From positions 3,597,046 through 3,661,045 of the forward strand of contig NW_004454173.1 of NCBI RefSeq assembly GCF_000283155.1: 64,000 bases of DNA, written 5' to 3'. This stretch comes from Ceratotherium simum simum. Its lineage: Eukaryota > Chordata > Mammalia > Perissodactyla > Rhinocerotidae. The number at the start of each line of letters is the position of its first letter. Within the stretch, counting starts at the first letter, position 1. Of the stretch, positions 46,335 to 57,411 are shown one piece after another. The translations under genes were made by a program, and so were the position numbers. The notes beneath the pieces are model-generated. The model saw nothing but the letters and a program-made list of their open reading frames with translations. It was not told where the DNA came from and did no database searches.

Positions 46335-46590
46335 GCTAATAGGCAGCGAACATTCAGTTATTCTCGAAGCTCTGTTTTAGGTGCTTGTGATGCATTATTT
46401 CTTTAATTCTCACAAGAATCTTGCAAGGTAGGTATATTGTTGTCTCCACTTTTAAAGTTAAGAAACTGATGACCAGGGAATTGAAGTAACTTGCCCAAAG
46501 TCATACAGCTAGAAGGTGGAGGATCCAGAAATCAAATCCAGGAGTCTTTAACAGTAAAGCTCATACTGTAAGCTGCAGCCCCTGGTTGAG
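46335..46590 (-). mobile_element. MIR SINE, near full length
   Basis: Antisense MIR: 'tctgttttaggtgcttgtga', 'tctcacaagaatcttgcaag', 'gtaggtatattgttgtctcc', 'aagtaacttgcccaaagtca', 'atacagctagaaggtggagg', 'atcaaatccaggagtcttta'. Confidence 0.9.
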
Positions 46591-46594
46591 GGGA

Positions 46595-47620
46595 GGGGGT
46601 ACTGGAACAAGCCATTTGCACAGTAGTGGGGAGGGGTCCAGGCAAAAAGAAGTTTCTTACAAGGAAAAAGGGCTCAAAGACTTAAGAAGTGAGCTTGGAG
46701 AATTTTCAGACCACATGACAGGTCCATTTCTGTCACTGCTCAGCACCCCGGCCCCTGTGTCCTGCACGGTCGGCACACAGCCTCTCCGACACTGACGGGA
46801 CAGAACGGAGCTGCCTGCAGAAGGTGGAAGCTGACAAGACAGAAACGTTTCAGGCCAGCTCTTACTACAACTTCTGGTTTGAAGTCAGGATAGCCTGAGA
46901 AAAAAAGACAGATGGTTGTTCTCAGGAAAGCTTCCTTTAAGAAATGGGATTCTGTGTCCTTACTTAACACAGAGCAAACCCTATCTTTGAGTGTGTGTGT
47001 CTCTACCTAGCTACAAGAATTCCAACTTTTAAAATGTGAGACCAGACTCTCCACGGAGATGCCACGAAGTGAGTGGCACAGCTGGCTGAAAAGGAATTCA
47101 AATACATATGTAAATTTAGTTGATAGAGACTTTTTCACCACTTTAACAAGGTGCTGTGAATAATTCTGAATCTGAGACCACTAGCTATTTAAATTGCTCA
47201 GCGATAATTGAATACAGCTGTTTTAACATTTCCAAATGATTTCTATTTCAGAGTTAGGAAACACCAGAGAGACTTTTGTTGCTTCAGTTACAAAAAAAGA
47301 ATTTCTTCTTGGGAACTCTAGTTCTAGAAAAAAAAAATTGTACATGTGTTGGAGAAGGAAAACCATGCAAATGTTTTTGACATGTAATACATAAACACCA
47401 GTTCCAGGCCCTGCCCATCCACTCGTAAAAGAAAAATATAATTTAAAATGTCTATTTTTCAAGTTATTCCCATGAATTATTATGAAAAGAACCATATTTT
47501 CTGTTCATCAAAAAAATAATATTTTTCATCCAAGACATGAGTTGACAACTGGGGGGGAAAAACTTATTGGAATAAATTCCTTGAAGGGATTTATATTTTG
47601 TCAGGGTACAGTTAACAAAA
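46595..47620. other. Unique non-coding sequence
   Basis: No gene or repeat recognised. A 90-codon minus-strand frame at 47223-47495 has no motif. Confidence 0.45.
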
Positions 47621-47624
47621 TGGT

Positions 47625-47850
47625 AATAATGAGAGTAACTCAATCTTACAGTGTTCACTATGTGCCCAATAATGTTCCAAGCATCTACATGAATTCAGTT
47701 CATCCTTCTGGAAACTGGGTTACTAAGAGGTTAAGTAACTAGCCCAAAGTTACCCAGCTGGAAATCAACAAAACCAGGCTTTGAGCCCTGGCAATTCATC
47801 TCCACTTGCTGTGTGCTTTAACCACTCACTATATTGGCCTCTCCAATCCA
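47625..47850 (-). mobile_element. MIR SINE
   Basis: Antisense MIR: 'gtgttcactatgtgcccaat', 'aatgttccaagcatctacat', 'aagaggttaagtaactagcc', 'caaagttacccagctggaaa', 'ccaggctttgagccctggca', 'gctttaaccactcactatat'. Confidence 0.9.
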
Positions 47851-47929
47851 ATGGGAGAAATAGGTAAAGTATAATGAAAAGCAAACTATAAATTGACATT
47901 TTTTTCTAGGCCATCCTAGGAAATGGGGA

Positions 47930-48125
47930 CTGATCTTTATTGATTGCTCACCACATGCCAGGTATTATGCTCCACATATTACTTCTCTTAACTCTCACAA
48001 TATTATTATTACTGCCATCTTACAGGAGAATTGAGGTTCAGAGGTGTTAAGTAACTTGCCCAAAGTCACAGAGCTGGCAAATGGTGGCCCTGGGATTCAA
48101 AACCAGATTTAGCAATTTATGTATT
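47930..48125 (-). mobile_element. MIR SINE
   Basis: Antisense MIR: 'tttattgattgctcaccaca', 'tgccaggtattatgctccac', 'ttaactctcacaatattatt', 'agaggtgttaagtaacttgc', 'ccaaagtcacagagctggca'. It lies 80 bp from another MIR in the same orientation; the two are separate insertions, each with its own head and tail. Confidence 0.9.
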
Positions 48126-48129
48126 CTAC

Positions 48130-49280
48130 TTATCTGCTCTTTCCATCTTTCCCCAGCTCGGGTCTACCTACTCTCGAGGGTTTCTGTGTCAAGGTCCTTT
48201 CGAAATAATTCCCTATAGAGTCTTTTGCTTCTCCATAGCATGGCATTTGGGGATATAGCTGAATGATTCAGAACAGTTTGGTTCTTGGTTTGATGATGAG
48301 CTTTGGAGACTAATACTGCAACATTTGTGTTTGTCTTTGTAAATTCCTGCTGGACATGAACCATGACTTTTATCTTAGGTAATAAGCCTGAATTCTGGAA
48401 GGATTTTTTTCTCTCTCTCTGAGAATATGACTTATTGAATACCTGACATTTTCAAGAATTTATCCTTTGCCCTATCAGACCATTAAGTGAGTAATAACTG
48501 CTCTGAAAAGGTCTGTGTTTTGCTTGGTCTTCAGCTATAATTTGATAGGCACTCAACCATAACATTATGATTATGAAGCACTTAGGGAGGACTGTGTCTT
48601 TGCAAGATGCTTTCTAAATATTGTCTCATCTTGTGCTTCTCCCTCTAAGTCTCCAACTCCAATTGTGCTGGGGCCCTTAACTGATGCTAAGAGAGTTCCT
48701 TGGGCTGCCATGCAAGAAAGAGGCAATTTGAGTTTGGGATCCAAAGATATTTGTATAGTCTTCTTTATTCCATTAATGTGACTGGCTGCTTTAGCTCTTG
48801 TGCCAGATTTCTCTCTTTTGACTTACTTCCTGTACTGACAACTGATGTTTTAAGTCTCTCATGATCTGTAGATTCAGAGGGTTATATTGTTTGCCCTTTT
48901 CTTCAAAAACAAAAAATGGCACCAAATATATCATTGCTTAAACACTGACACTATGCTTTCTAGGGCTAAGACATGGTGGACTTTCCTAGGCTTTACCCAC
49001 AAAGCAAGTTGAGAGTTTTCAGTTATTAGTGCTCTTACCAAGTTATAATGACGTTAATTTGGAATCATATCTGTTCTTCATGGAATAGAATTTAAGCTAA
49101 TGACAGGAGATCAAGGAGAAGCCACAAAAGTTTCAAACAGTTACAGAATCCACCAACACAGCATTCAGGCATCAATACAAACAGTAATCTAATGAGTGAA
49201 TGATATCCCTTATCAAGGTATAAAAGTCATTTGGATGTGTTTATCTTAGGTCGCTTTCTAGTACAAAAGCTCCTTGACAA
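48130..49280. other. Unique non-coding sequence
   Basis: No gene or firm repeat. The stretch at 48540-48640 ('attatgaagcacttagggag', 'gcaagatgctttctaaatat') may be a decayed MIR. Confidence 0.4.
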
Positions 49281-49284
49281 GGAG

Positions 49285-49360
49285 CCAAGCCCTTTTCATC
49301 TTAGTGTATGTTTAGTGCCCAGCATATAGTACATTTTTAGTAGATGTCTGTTGACTTGTT
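49285..49360 (+). mobile_element. L2 LINE terminal fragment
   Basis: 'gtatgtttagtgcccagcat', 'atagtacatttttagtagat' and 'gtctgttgactt' resemble the last 70 bases of L2. A similar scrap ('tccttgagggctctagaact', 'tcttagcacatagagtggag', 'ctgaatgatt') lies at about 49590-49680. Confidence 0.5.
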
Positions 49361-49914
49361 CAGAATTATCTCAGAAACTTGCTCACAGGACTTTGTTTAA
49401 ACTTGGAGTCCCTTGTCAGAGAAACTCAAGCAAGAAAGGGCTGAAATTTTTATATGTGGTTCAAACCCCCCAATTCTCCAGCCCAGTGCTCTCCATTTGA
49501 AATCATCCTTAGCATTCAGTGGACTGAAGGGTGTTATATAGTAACTGTGATTTACTCATAGCCCCACTGGAACCTTATTTATAACTCACCTAATCTCCTT
49601 GAGGGCTCTAGAACTGTTCACAGTTCTTAGCACATAGAGTGGAGACGATGTAATTTGCTGAATGATTACAATGACTGAATCATCCCTCTTATTAAGAAAA
49701 GCTTTTCTATTAAGTCTCATCTCAGTCACAGCAGTTACTCATCAAGTCCCATTCTGCATGAAACTGCTGTACTTTGCAAATACTTAAGACATACATGCTT
49801 TGGTGTTTACCTTCAATTTTCTTCAGGAAGCCCTGGAAGGGGTGAAGGTCATCCCCTTCTTTCGAGTCATACTAAATGCAGTCTTCATCTAGATTAAAAG
49901 TATGCACATAAGAA

Positions 49915-50445
49915 ATGAAATTATCTTAATCTCTTTACAAGAGAAACACACTCAAGCTAGTTGAAGTAAAGAGGAATTTATTGTAAAGGTCTGAAGAAAT
50001 CCTATGAATCTGATGATACAGTTGGGGACTTATGGGAATTCAAATATCTACAGGCAGATAATTTCTCTTGGTGTTTCTCAGAATATTCATCTTTACCTCT
50101 TTGCACATCAACTCCATCTTCCCTATGGAAATCAGCTTCTTCTACAGGCCTTTTAGGGTCTGCTTTCCCATAACTTCGGCTGCATTTAACTGTTTATTTA
50201 GCTACATTTTAAATTTGGCCATAAAGCCAATTCTATTACTAATTCTATATGACCTTTTGGCTCTGGAGCCTAAAATGTCAATTGATTCAGTCTCTATGTT
50301 TCAATTTCCAAAATTTCTAGGAGAGAGAATTTGAATGGCCTAGCTTGAGCCACATGCCCACTCTTGGTCCAATTACCCACTGGGATGAGTCATATCCCTT
50401 CAGGGCTGTTAGGAGGAAAAGTTCTCCAAATGGGCAAGAGGAAAT
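49915..50445. repeat. Diverged interspersed repeat, family not assigned
   Basis: The layout 'gaagtaaagaggaatttatt', 'gtaaaggtctgaagaaatcc', 'caactccatcttccctatgg', 'ggcctagcttgagccacatg', 'cccactcttggtccaattac' and 'ccactgggatgagtcatatc' parallels the repeat-like block at 37340-37800. The 88-codon frame at 50068-50334 is not supported as a gene. Confidence 0.4.
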
Positions 50446-50487
50446 GATGGATATGTCTAGAAAAAGAAGCTTCAAAAGTTATCATGG

Positions 50488-50696
50488 GGCCGGCCCCGTG
50501 GCTTAGCGGTTAAGTGCGTGCTCTCCGCTGCCGGCGGCCCGGGTTCGGATCCCGGGTGCGCACCGAGGCACCACTCCTCCAGCCATGCTGAGGCCGCATC
50601 CCACATACAGCAACTAGAAGGATGTGCAGCTATGACAGACAACTATGTACTGGGGCTTTGGGGGAAAAATAAATAAATAAAATCTTTAAAAAAAAA
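50488..50696 (+). mobile_element. Young ERE-type SINE, perfect 14-bp duplication
   Basis: Head 'ggccggccccgtggcttagc', A-box-like 'tagcggttaagtg', B-box-like 'gggttcggatcccgg', 'cagcaactagaaggatgtg', 'tactggggctttgggggaaa', (AAAT)n, 'aatcttt' and a terminal A-run. The flanking duplication is exact (50474-50487 and 50697-50710, 'aaaagttatcatgg'). CpGs in the head are still intact. This is the best-preserved short-type copy in the window and the most likely to be recent. Confidence 0.96.
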
Positions 50697-50710
50697 AAAA
50701 GTTATCATGG

Positions 50711-51595
50711 AAATCTGTCTTTGGAAGAGGAGATATTTTGATTAGATTAATTGTCATGAGAACATTTAAAATAAAAATGATGAAAATTCATTCTTATTCT
50801 TTGTACGTAATACTACCTCACTTTTTACTGCTAAAATACATCTTCATCTCTGATTCTGCTGTTTCTTTCCCACAAATTATGCTTAGATGATAACTTGATG
50901 AATCCTGACCTTGTAGGTCCTGTGTTAGAGGCCAAATAACAAAGATAAATCCTTCGAACATTTCTTGTTGCTTCTGGCAGTTTCAGTTGTAATGATCATT
51001 TGGCCTAAATTAAAGTGAGGTTGGAGATAGTGGAAAGCAAGCTCCAGGGAAAAGATTGAAAAAGCTGGGATACTTTTGAAGCTTAAGAAGATGAAAGAGA
51101 TTGTAGTAGTCTTGAACCTTTCTTTGATAATTTACTTATTTAAAAATCTGCTTTCTTCAAAAGTAATACATGAATTTATGGAAGAATTAACTTTGTAAAA
51201 TAGGGTCATCCTACATCTGAAAGAATAAAATAAAAACTGACTAGAAACGACTATAAATTTGAACATTAAAAAATTTTTTTAAATGGTGCCATTTTAATTT
51301 AATTATATAAAATTTATGATGTTAATACTCTGTTACCAAGAGCTTGCTGCAATTCAGCCTCAAATACCCCATCTACACGAGACATGTTTCTGGTACCTGC
51401 TAGCCCATAGTAGCTTCTAGTAAGGCAATCTCTACTTGAAAGAGAGAGAGAAGAGCCATTGGTAGCCATCTTTTCCCCCTTCTGACTCTTCCTCATCACC
51501 ACAGCTGACTGACCAGGAGAGACCACCCAGTCTAAGGCTGACTTGTGACCCCTGATCTGATGTTCAAAAAACATATTGAGCCAATCATATGTCTT
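50711..51595. other. Unique non-coding sequence
   Basis: AT-rich to 51330, then ordinary. An 86-codon minus-strand frame at 51314-51574 has no motif I recognise. No clear repeat. Confidence 0.45.
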
Positions 51596-51599
51596 CTCT

Positions 51600-52100
51600 C
51601 AGGAATGTGAACTAAAAAAACGCCAAGAGAAGGACTTCAGCAAGTATTATTAGGAGCAGAAGCTGAATCATTACAACATAAAACGCCTTGATTTCCAACG
51701 TGCTCTGCAAAAGTTAAAGACGGAAGAAAACAGTCAGCAGAGGAAATGCGCCTGGAGAGAGAAAGAGAAAGACAGCAAACATTAGAAATCAGACATCTTC
51801 TGGGGCTGGCCCAGTGGCGCAAGTGGTTAAGTGCACGCCCTGCGCTGCGGCGGCCTGGGGTTCCCCGGTTCGGATCCCAGGCGTACACAGACGCACCCCT
51901 TGTCAAGCCATGCTGTGGCCGCATCCCACATAAAGTGGAGGAAGATGGGCACGGAGGTTAGCCCAGGGCCAGTCTTCTCCAGCAAAAAAAGAGGAGGATT
52001 GGCAGATGTTAGCACAGGGCTGATCTTCCTCACAAAAAAAAAAAAAAGAAAGAAATCAGACATCTTCTGAGGGAGGAACAGCCCACCGGTCCCTAGAGCT
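51600..52100 (+). pseudogene. Decayed coiled-coil coding fragment, interrupted by SINE
   Basis: Starting at 51600 a frame reads QECELKKRQEKDFSKYY, a stop (51651), then EQKLNHYNIKRLDFQRALQK and onward. A +1 shift near 51745 continues as MRLERERERQQTLEIRHLLR. On removing the ERE and one copy of its target duplication that frame goes on for REEQPTGP and ends. The sustained charged, helix-forming composition across a stop, a shift and an insertion is what a former coding region looks like. 'tgtcttctctcag' just before 51600 could be a relic splice acceptor, in which case it is a dead exon rather than a processed copy. I cannot name the parent gene. No poly-A tract identifies the 3' end. Confidence 0.4.
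51803..52050 (+). mobile_element. ERE-type SINE (long subtype), perfect 19-bp duplication
   Basis: Head 'gggctggcccagtggcgcaa', B-box-like 'ggttcggatcccagg', 'ccatgctgtggccgcatccc', two related tail modules ('ggttagcccagggccagtct' and 'gttagcacagggctgatctt') and an A-tail. The duplication of 19 bases is exact (51784-51802 and 52051-52069, beginning 'agaaatcagacatcttc'). It splits the pseudogene-like sequence, so it inserted after or during its decay. Confidence 0.96.
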
Positions 52101-52104
52101 GCCC

Positions 52105-53180
52105 CAGTTCCGGTTTTAATCCACGTGGAGATTACAGCAAAACCTCCCTTTTCTTAAAGAATCACAAATGGCTCTCCATTTCTTCTAACTGAAAAGGCCT
52201 AACTTCAACACCATCTTATCCTGGGTTCATGTAGAAAGGCCAAAGGCTGCCAACTTACATTAGAAGATGAAACTTGATAATTTGATATTCATGATACTGA
52301 CATTGATCCTTTCAATAATGAAATTTGAGAAAATTTGGGGTTAGCAGCGACGCAAAGCATTTGCATGTTGGCCTGCTTTCCCAGAGCAAAGTGCTTGGAC
52401 CTCTCCCTCACCTGTGCTGATGTCCGTAAACTTAGCAACTGGCTAAGGACACAGCTACAGAAGACACACCCACCAACAGAAGAATGACCAACTTGTGTTA
52501 CTCAAAGGTGACTAGACCATTCCAGTCCAGGGTCTATTGAGAGCAGATTGAGGGATGATTGGGATGCCTTTCCAATCCCTCTACAAGCAAGTGGTTCCTC
52601 GGCAAAGCCATGAATTCCTGTCCTAAATGTGAGAAGTCAGAGGACACTGGAGTTGAAGTAAGCTTCTAGTCACCCAATGGACAGTGGTCACTCTGGTAGC
52701 TGGGGTGGAAGCTGGATGTGTCAGTCCCTCTGTTACAATGAGGAGACCAAATGGCTCACCCACCCTAAGTAGAGTGTGTATGTGTGTGTGGTGCTGAGGC
52801 AGCAGAGCAGCAAACCGGGAATGAGCCTCTAGTCACTGGCCTCCACTAGGGGAGTAATGGCTGTTGTGCATGCTCACAGAGAGTGTTGGGTCCTCAAATG
52901 GCCTCAAGAGCTTAAAGCTCTTACTGGAAGGTCGACTAGGACACGTTATGATTCCTCCACACAGTATATTGTGAATAGGCATATTTGGCTCTGTGCTTTT
53001 TGTCACTTTGGGACGGGGGGTACATCCACTTAGTTAAATGGCCCTACTTATTAGAAGTGTATGTATGACAAAAACTGCTGACAATGACAGACATATAAAA
53101 GGACATTAGCCAACATTGCTAATGGGTACAAATTAAAATTTTAAAAATTTAAAAAGTAATTAAGAGATACCATAGCATAT
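52105..53180. other. Unique non-coding sequence
   Basis: No gene or repeat recognised beyond a short TG run near 52775-52790. Possible downstream remains of the pseudogene cannot be followed with confidence. Confidence 0.45.
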
Positions 53181-53184
53181 TTCG

Positions 53185-53430
53185 TGGATTCTGCAACCAG
53201 ATATTTTGAGTCTAAAGCCCAGTTCTACTGCTAACCTTCCTGATAATCTTGGTCAAGACACTTAAATTCTCTATACTTCAATTTCGTTATCTATATTAGC
53301 AGGATTATGATCACAGTACCCACCTCATTTGGTTATTGCATTGTGAGGATTACATGTGTTATTTTGTGTACAGCCTGGATAAAAGTGCCTGGCACATAAT
53401 AAACACTGATTCATGTTATTTGTTATTATT
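53185..53430 (+). mobile_element. MIR SINE, near full length
   Basis: Sense MIR: 'gattctgcaaccagatattt', 'gcccagttctactgctaacc', 'ttggtcaagacacttaaatt', 'cattgtgaggattacatgtg', 'aagtgcctggcacataataa'. Followed at 53435-53560 by a possible second, antisense MIR remnant. Confidence 0.88.
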
Positions 53431-53434
53431 ATCT

Positions 53435-54325
53435 ACTGCACTTCAAGAATAAGGCACAGAGAGAGATACTTATTGAAGGCCATGTGATGATCAGCCATAA
53501 AGCTCGTGTTTGACATTAGTTCTGTTTTAACACTCTAACACCAAACTGCATTTCTCAAGCCTCTGTGAAGGCAGTATAATGTTACCCACACTTTATCATC
53601 AATTATAGGCAAAGAAAACTAAAGAATGAAAAGTGAAATTTTACACTAAAGGTGATGCCCCTCTCTAATTTGCCGGTTTTTTTTTTTTGGTCACTGAACT
53701 GTTCTGATGTCGCTGTCATTCTCTCTGCAGTGACAAGCAGAAGTAGAGTCCCTTGGCAGCCCTCCTGGTGGTGTATACCCTTCAGATGCTCTGGAACCAC
53801 CCTATTAAAACAAGCCCAGGGCTCAGCACAGGGTCCGACACATAGTGGAAACTCACTGTCCATTCACTTATTTCAAGTGATTGAACGTCCATTTCTCTCC
53901 TGCCATGTTGACTTCATCACCTCCTGTCTCAAAATCTGCAACCAGACTTCTCTCTTTCAAGTTTAAATTATTCCTGCTATATCGAAACCTTTCAGTGGTC
54001 TCACCTGGGGTGAACTTCCTTCTCTCCTTTTATCTAGTTGGCCCCTTCTACTGCTCCTTGCCGGCTTCGGTTCATGTATCTTCTTTGGCTGTGCTCTTCT
54101 GACTCATGTTTATCCCACACATAGTACTAAATATAATTCATTCTATACTTTACCATTTTGTTTACACTCAAACTTTCCTGCTTTCTCTCCATTGGAATTA
54201 TAGTTGTAGTGGACAATTGGGAGGTGTTTTCCCAGTGCACAGCCTGTCTTCCTCAAAACTCGCTCCCATGGCACTATTTTCAGCTTCATGACCCTGACCC
54301 TTAACCCTGGCTGATGGGACCAAGG
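53435..54325. other. Mostly unique sequence
   Basis: A 104-codon plus-strand frame at 53652-53966 overlaps an 86-codon minus-strand one; neither has motifs. 'tcagcacagggtccgacaca' at 53822 followed by 'tagtggaaactcactgtcca' hints at an L2 tail. Confidence 0.4.
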
Positions 54326-54329
54326 GTGG

Positions 54330-54415
54330 TTTTTGGCTTTTGTTTTAAGACACTAGGTTTTGGGGTGTTTTGTTTTGCAGTATTAGATAGCTGGTACAAT
54401 CATTATCCTCAAAAC
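54330..54415 (+). mobile_element. MaLR LTR 3' end fragment
   Basis: 'gttttaagacactaggtttt', 'ggggtgttttgttttgcagt' and 'attagatagctggtaca' match the end of MLT1/MST-type LTRs. Only about 90 bases are recognisable. Confidence 0.5.
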
Positions 54416-54429
54416 TTGCTTAATAAAAT

Positions 54430-55720
54430 CTCTAATTGTGAATGAAAAAATATGCTTAGAGCTATAGACATTTCAACCTAACATCCATATGATTTTATTA
54501 TAAAAAGATTTTAGAGTGCAAGAAACTTCTCTATTGAATATGATGTATAGTACCAAACATATGGAGAGTCTGTGATAAACGCTAGAAAGATTGAATTTTA
54601 AAATGCCTACACCAGGAGGGAGAGGGCAAAGGACTTAATTTAAAATTTTTTTTATTTGCTTTTAGCATCTGTTTGTCTGGATGTAGAAGTGGACATACTT
54701 AACATTTAATAAAATATTCATAAGTTCATAGAAGAAATAAATTTGGCTCATTTGGTTATGATTCTTCACTGCCCTATTGGGTATTTGTGGCTTGTTTTTG
54801 GTCAGCTGCAGATCTTTCTGGCATATTGACTAGCTAATCACAAAATAAGGACTGAACACAAGAGTGGAAAGACCCCTCATGTAATTGACCAGTGACCAAG
54901 CAAAGAGAAAGGTTAAGAGGAACTTAAACTAACCAGGCAGGTGAATATTTAGTTAATTAACAGTTTTGATTTTGTGGGTCTTAAAGTGTTTAACTCCCCC
55001 ATTACTGTGATTAAGCTGCAAACTTGGTTTAAGCTCTTTTAAAAGGAATGAAAATGTCATTTTGTCTTATTATTTAGCTTAGGGGAGTAGTTATAACTTC
55101 TACCTGTTATCTGTGCTTGTTCCTACTTTAACTGTTGACTGTGGGAGTTGGCTCCATCTGTGCTGAGCTGGGGGTATCAGTGTGCCCTTGGATTTCTCAT
55201 GTGAACTGGCACGTGGTCATGGAGATTAGGTCTCTCTGCTTTGAATGTTGATTTTGCAGCTAAACACACCCAGTCACTTCACATGTGCAATTGTAATGGC
55301 TGAATTTAAAAGATTATAAAAAGGTAAGAATAAAATGAATGCATCCAGTTAATTTAAGATCAAATGGACATTCATAAGCAAGTTGGAGATGGTTGAAACA
55401 TTGGATCAAAAGTTTAGATCCAACTTCCTGATATCAGCTGATCTTTTAGTACTCCCTCATAATCATGCTATTGTAGAGCACCTTACAGTTTGGCAGCCTT
55501 CTCATTTGGGTTCATTTCTTATTTAGATTCCAGGATCTTGGTTGCTGCAACTGGAACATTTCACAACTAGCAGGAAAGCTACAGATTGTGCTGACTCTGC
55601 CAGCCAGAGTCCCACACTCTCCCTCTCTGGCCCTCATTCCAGGATCAGGATTTTACCTCCAAAGTGAGCCCCTGGGACTCTCGGTTTCCTGCTGTCCTAT
55701 TTGGAGCTGCGCTACTAGCT
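54430..55720. other. Repeat-poor, AT-rich unique block
   Basis: About 1.3 kb with no recognisable repeat or open frame of note. It contains several paired AT-hook/homeodomain-like cores ('ttagttaattaacag' at 54950-54964, 'gactagctaatcac' at 54828-54841). Compatible with a conserved regulatory element, not demonstrated. Confidence 0.4.
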
Positions 55721-55911
55721 GTATCTGTCACTGTGCCTTAACATAATAGGTCTTAAATAAATATTTATCAAATTGACTTATTATTACAGGGCTGCACAAA
55801 AACAAGTATAAGAAGCTTTCAACACATATTTATGATTCATTATTATTTAATATTTCCACATCCTCCCTCACAAAATATTTTTCTTATAGTTTTATTCAAA
55901 AAATGACAACA

Positions 55912-56154
55912 TGGGCTGGCCCAGTGGTGTAGTGGTTAAGTTCATGCACTTTGCTTCAGCAGCCCTGGATTCGAGGGTTCGGATCCTCGGCGCGGACCCA
56001 CACACCACTCATCAAGCAATCCTGTGGCGGTGGCCCACATACAAATTAGAGGAAGACTAGCACGGATGTTAGCTCAGGGACAATCTTCCTCAAGCAAAAA
56101 GAGGAAGATTGCCAACAGATGTTGGCTCAGGGCCAATCATCCTCATCAAGAAAA
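55912..56154 (+). mobile_element. ERE-type SINE (long subtype) with target duplication
   Basis: Head 'tgggctggcccagtggtgta', B-box-like 'gggttcggatcctcgg', 'gttagctcagggacaatctt', then 'gttggctcagggccaatcat' and an A-tail. The duplication of 14 bases is exact (55898-55911 and 56155-56168, 'aaaaaatgacaaca'). The head is more diverged than in the 50488 copy. Confidence 0.93.
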
Positions 56155-56164
56155 AAAAAATGAC

Positions 56165-56360
56165 AACACTATATGTATTTAAATACTTTGCAGTACACAG
56201 GTTACTGTCACATGCATTATCTCATTTGATTTTCTCAAAAACCTTGTGGGATATATGGCAGGAAATTATTATTCCTATTTCACAGATGAGATAATTGAGG
56301 CAGGCATAAAGAGATTAAGTGATGTAGAACTGAGGTCTCTGTCTCCTAAGCTAGCCCTTT
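56165..56360 (-). mobile_element. MIR SINE
   Basis: Antisense MIR just right of the ERE: 'gtcacatgcattatctcatt', 'tattattcctatttcacaga', 'tgagataattgaggcaggca', 'agagattaagtgatgtagaa'. The ERE may have inserted in or beside it. Confidence 0.8.
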
Positions 56361-56364
56361 CTCC

Positions 56365-56685
56365 ACTCTTTTCAGATGCCTTTCTCCCACCTCAACTTAA
56401 GCTCTTTCCTTAAGTCTCTGTCTCAGCGGTAAAGGAGAGTAAGGAGGCCCTCTTCCAGGACCGCCTCCTTATTACAAGCTTTCTTCATTGTTTGCAGACA
56501 CTCTGGCCTTGGGCTAAGAATGTAAAAATGAATTCTTTTATTAAAAAATCATTTCTCATGTAGCTTCTAAAATGTGTAGCTTGATTTCAGCAAAGCATTT
56601 TATGGTTTCATGATATCTATGTAGGTAAAATTGTTAGATGATTTTATTTTTTCATTGTTTCAACAAACATACCCAACTCTCAAAG
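56365..56685. other. Unique non-coding sequence
   Basis: Nothing recognised. Confidence 0.45.
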
Positions 56686-56689
56686 AGAC

Positions 56690-56985
56690 TTCCAATATCA
56701 AAGATAAGCAAATCAAATGTTCACATCATTACCTTGATGCCCTGTATGATCTGGCTCCTACCTACCTCTCCAACTTTATCTTACACCCCTTTCCTGCTCA
56801 TTCAGTAAGCACCAGCAACATGGGGTTGTTTCTGCTCCTAACTAATATATGCCAAGCTCATTCCTATCTTAGGGCATTTGCACTTGCTGTACCTTCTGGA
56901 TAGAATATTGTTGATCCCTCAGATCTCACACAGACGACTCCATCTTATCATGCAGTCATCTTTCCTGGTCTCCTTGTTAAGTGAA
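56690..56985 (+). mobile_element. L2 LINE 3' part
   Basis: Sense L2: 'gatgccctgtatgatctggc', 'tcctacctacctctccaact', 'ttagggcatttgcacttgct', 'gtaccttctggatagaatat', 'catctttcctggtctccttg'. Cut on the right by an L1. Confidence 0.8.
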
Positions 56986-56989
56986 AAAA

Positions 56990-57260
56990 AGCTAGCTATA
57001 CAATAGTGTATGTATATAGTGTGCTACCATTTCTCTGTATTTCCTTAGAGATGACTTACACAAGCATACACATACACAGAGGATAGCAATGGAAAGATAC
57101 ACAAGAAATTGATAACAGTGGTTTCCACTAGGGAGGAGAACTATGGGATGAAAGTGGGATTAAGACAATTTTCAGTCTTTTGTATTATTTGGATTGCTTA
57201 CCATCTGCAGGGTAACCTACTGAAATAATTAAAGCCTCTTTAAAAGAATGAGAAAAAAAG
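56990..57260 (+). mobile_element. L1 (ancient) 3' end
   Basis: 'agtgaaaaaaagctagctat', 'gtgctaccatttctctgtat', 'aaattgataacagtggtttc', 'cactagggaggagaactatg' and 'tttgtattatttggattgct' followed by an A-rich end fit an L1M 3' end in sense orientation. Confidence 0.65.
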
Positions 57261-57264
57261 AACT

Positions 57265-57410
57265 CATTGGATTGTTCAAACTTAACAAATTGGAAATATA
57301 ACAGAAATAAATATTTAATATTTCACTAGATTCAAAATTTCAATTGTACAGGTCCTAGTGAGGTGGATCCTGTTTAAAACGGGTTCATCTGACAAAAGCC
57401 TAAGGTTTTT
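57265..57410. other. Short unique interval between L1 copies
   Basis: No feature recognised apart from a T-run at 57404-57416 directly before the larger L1. Confidence 0.4.
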
Positions 57411-57411
57411 T

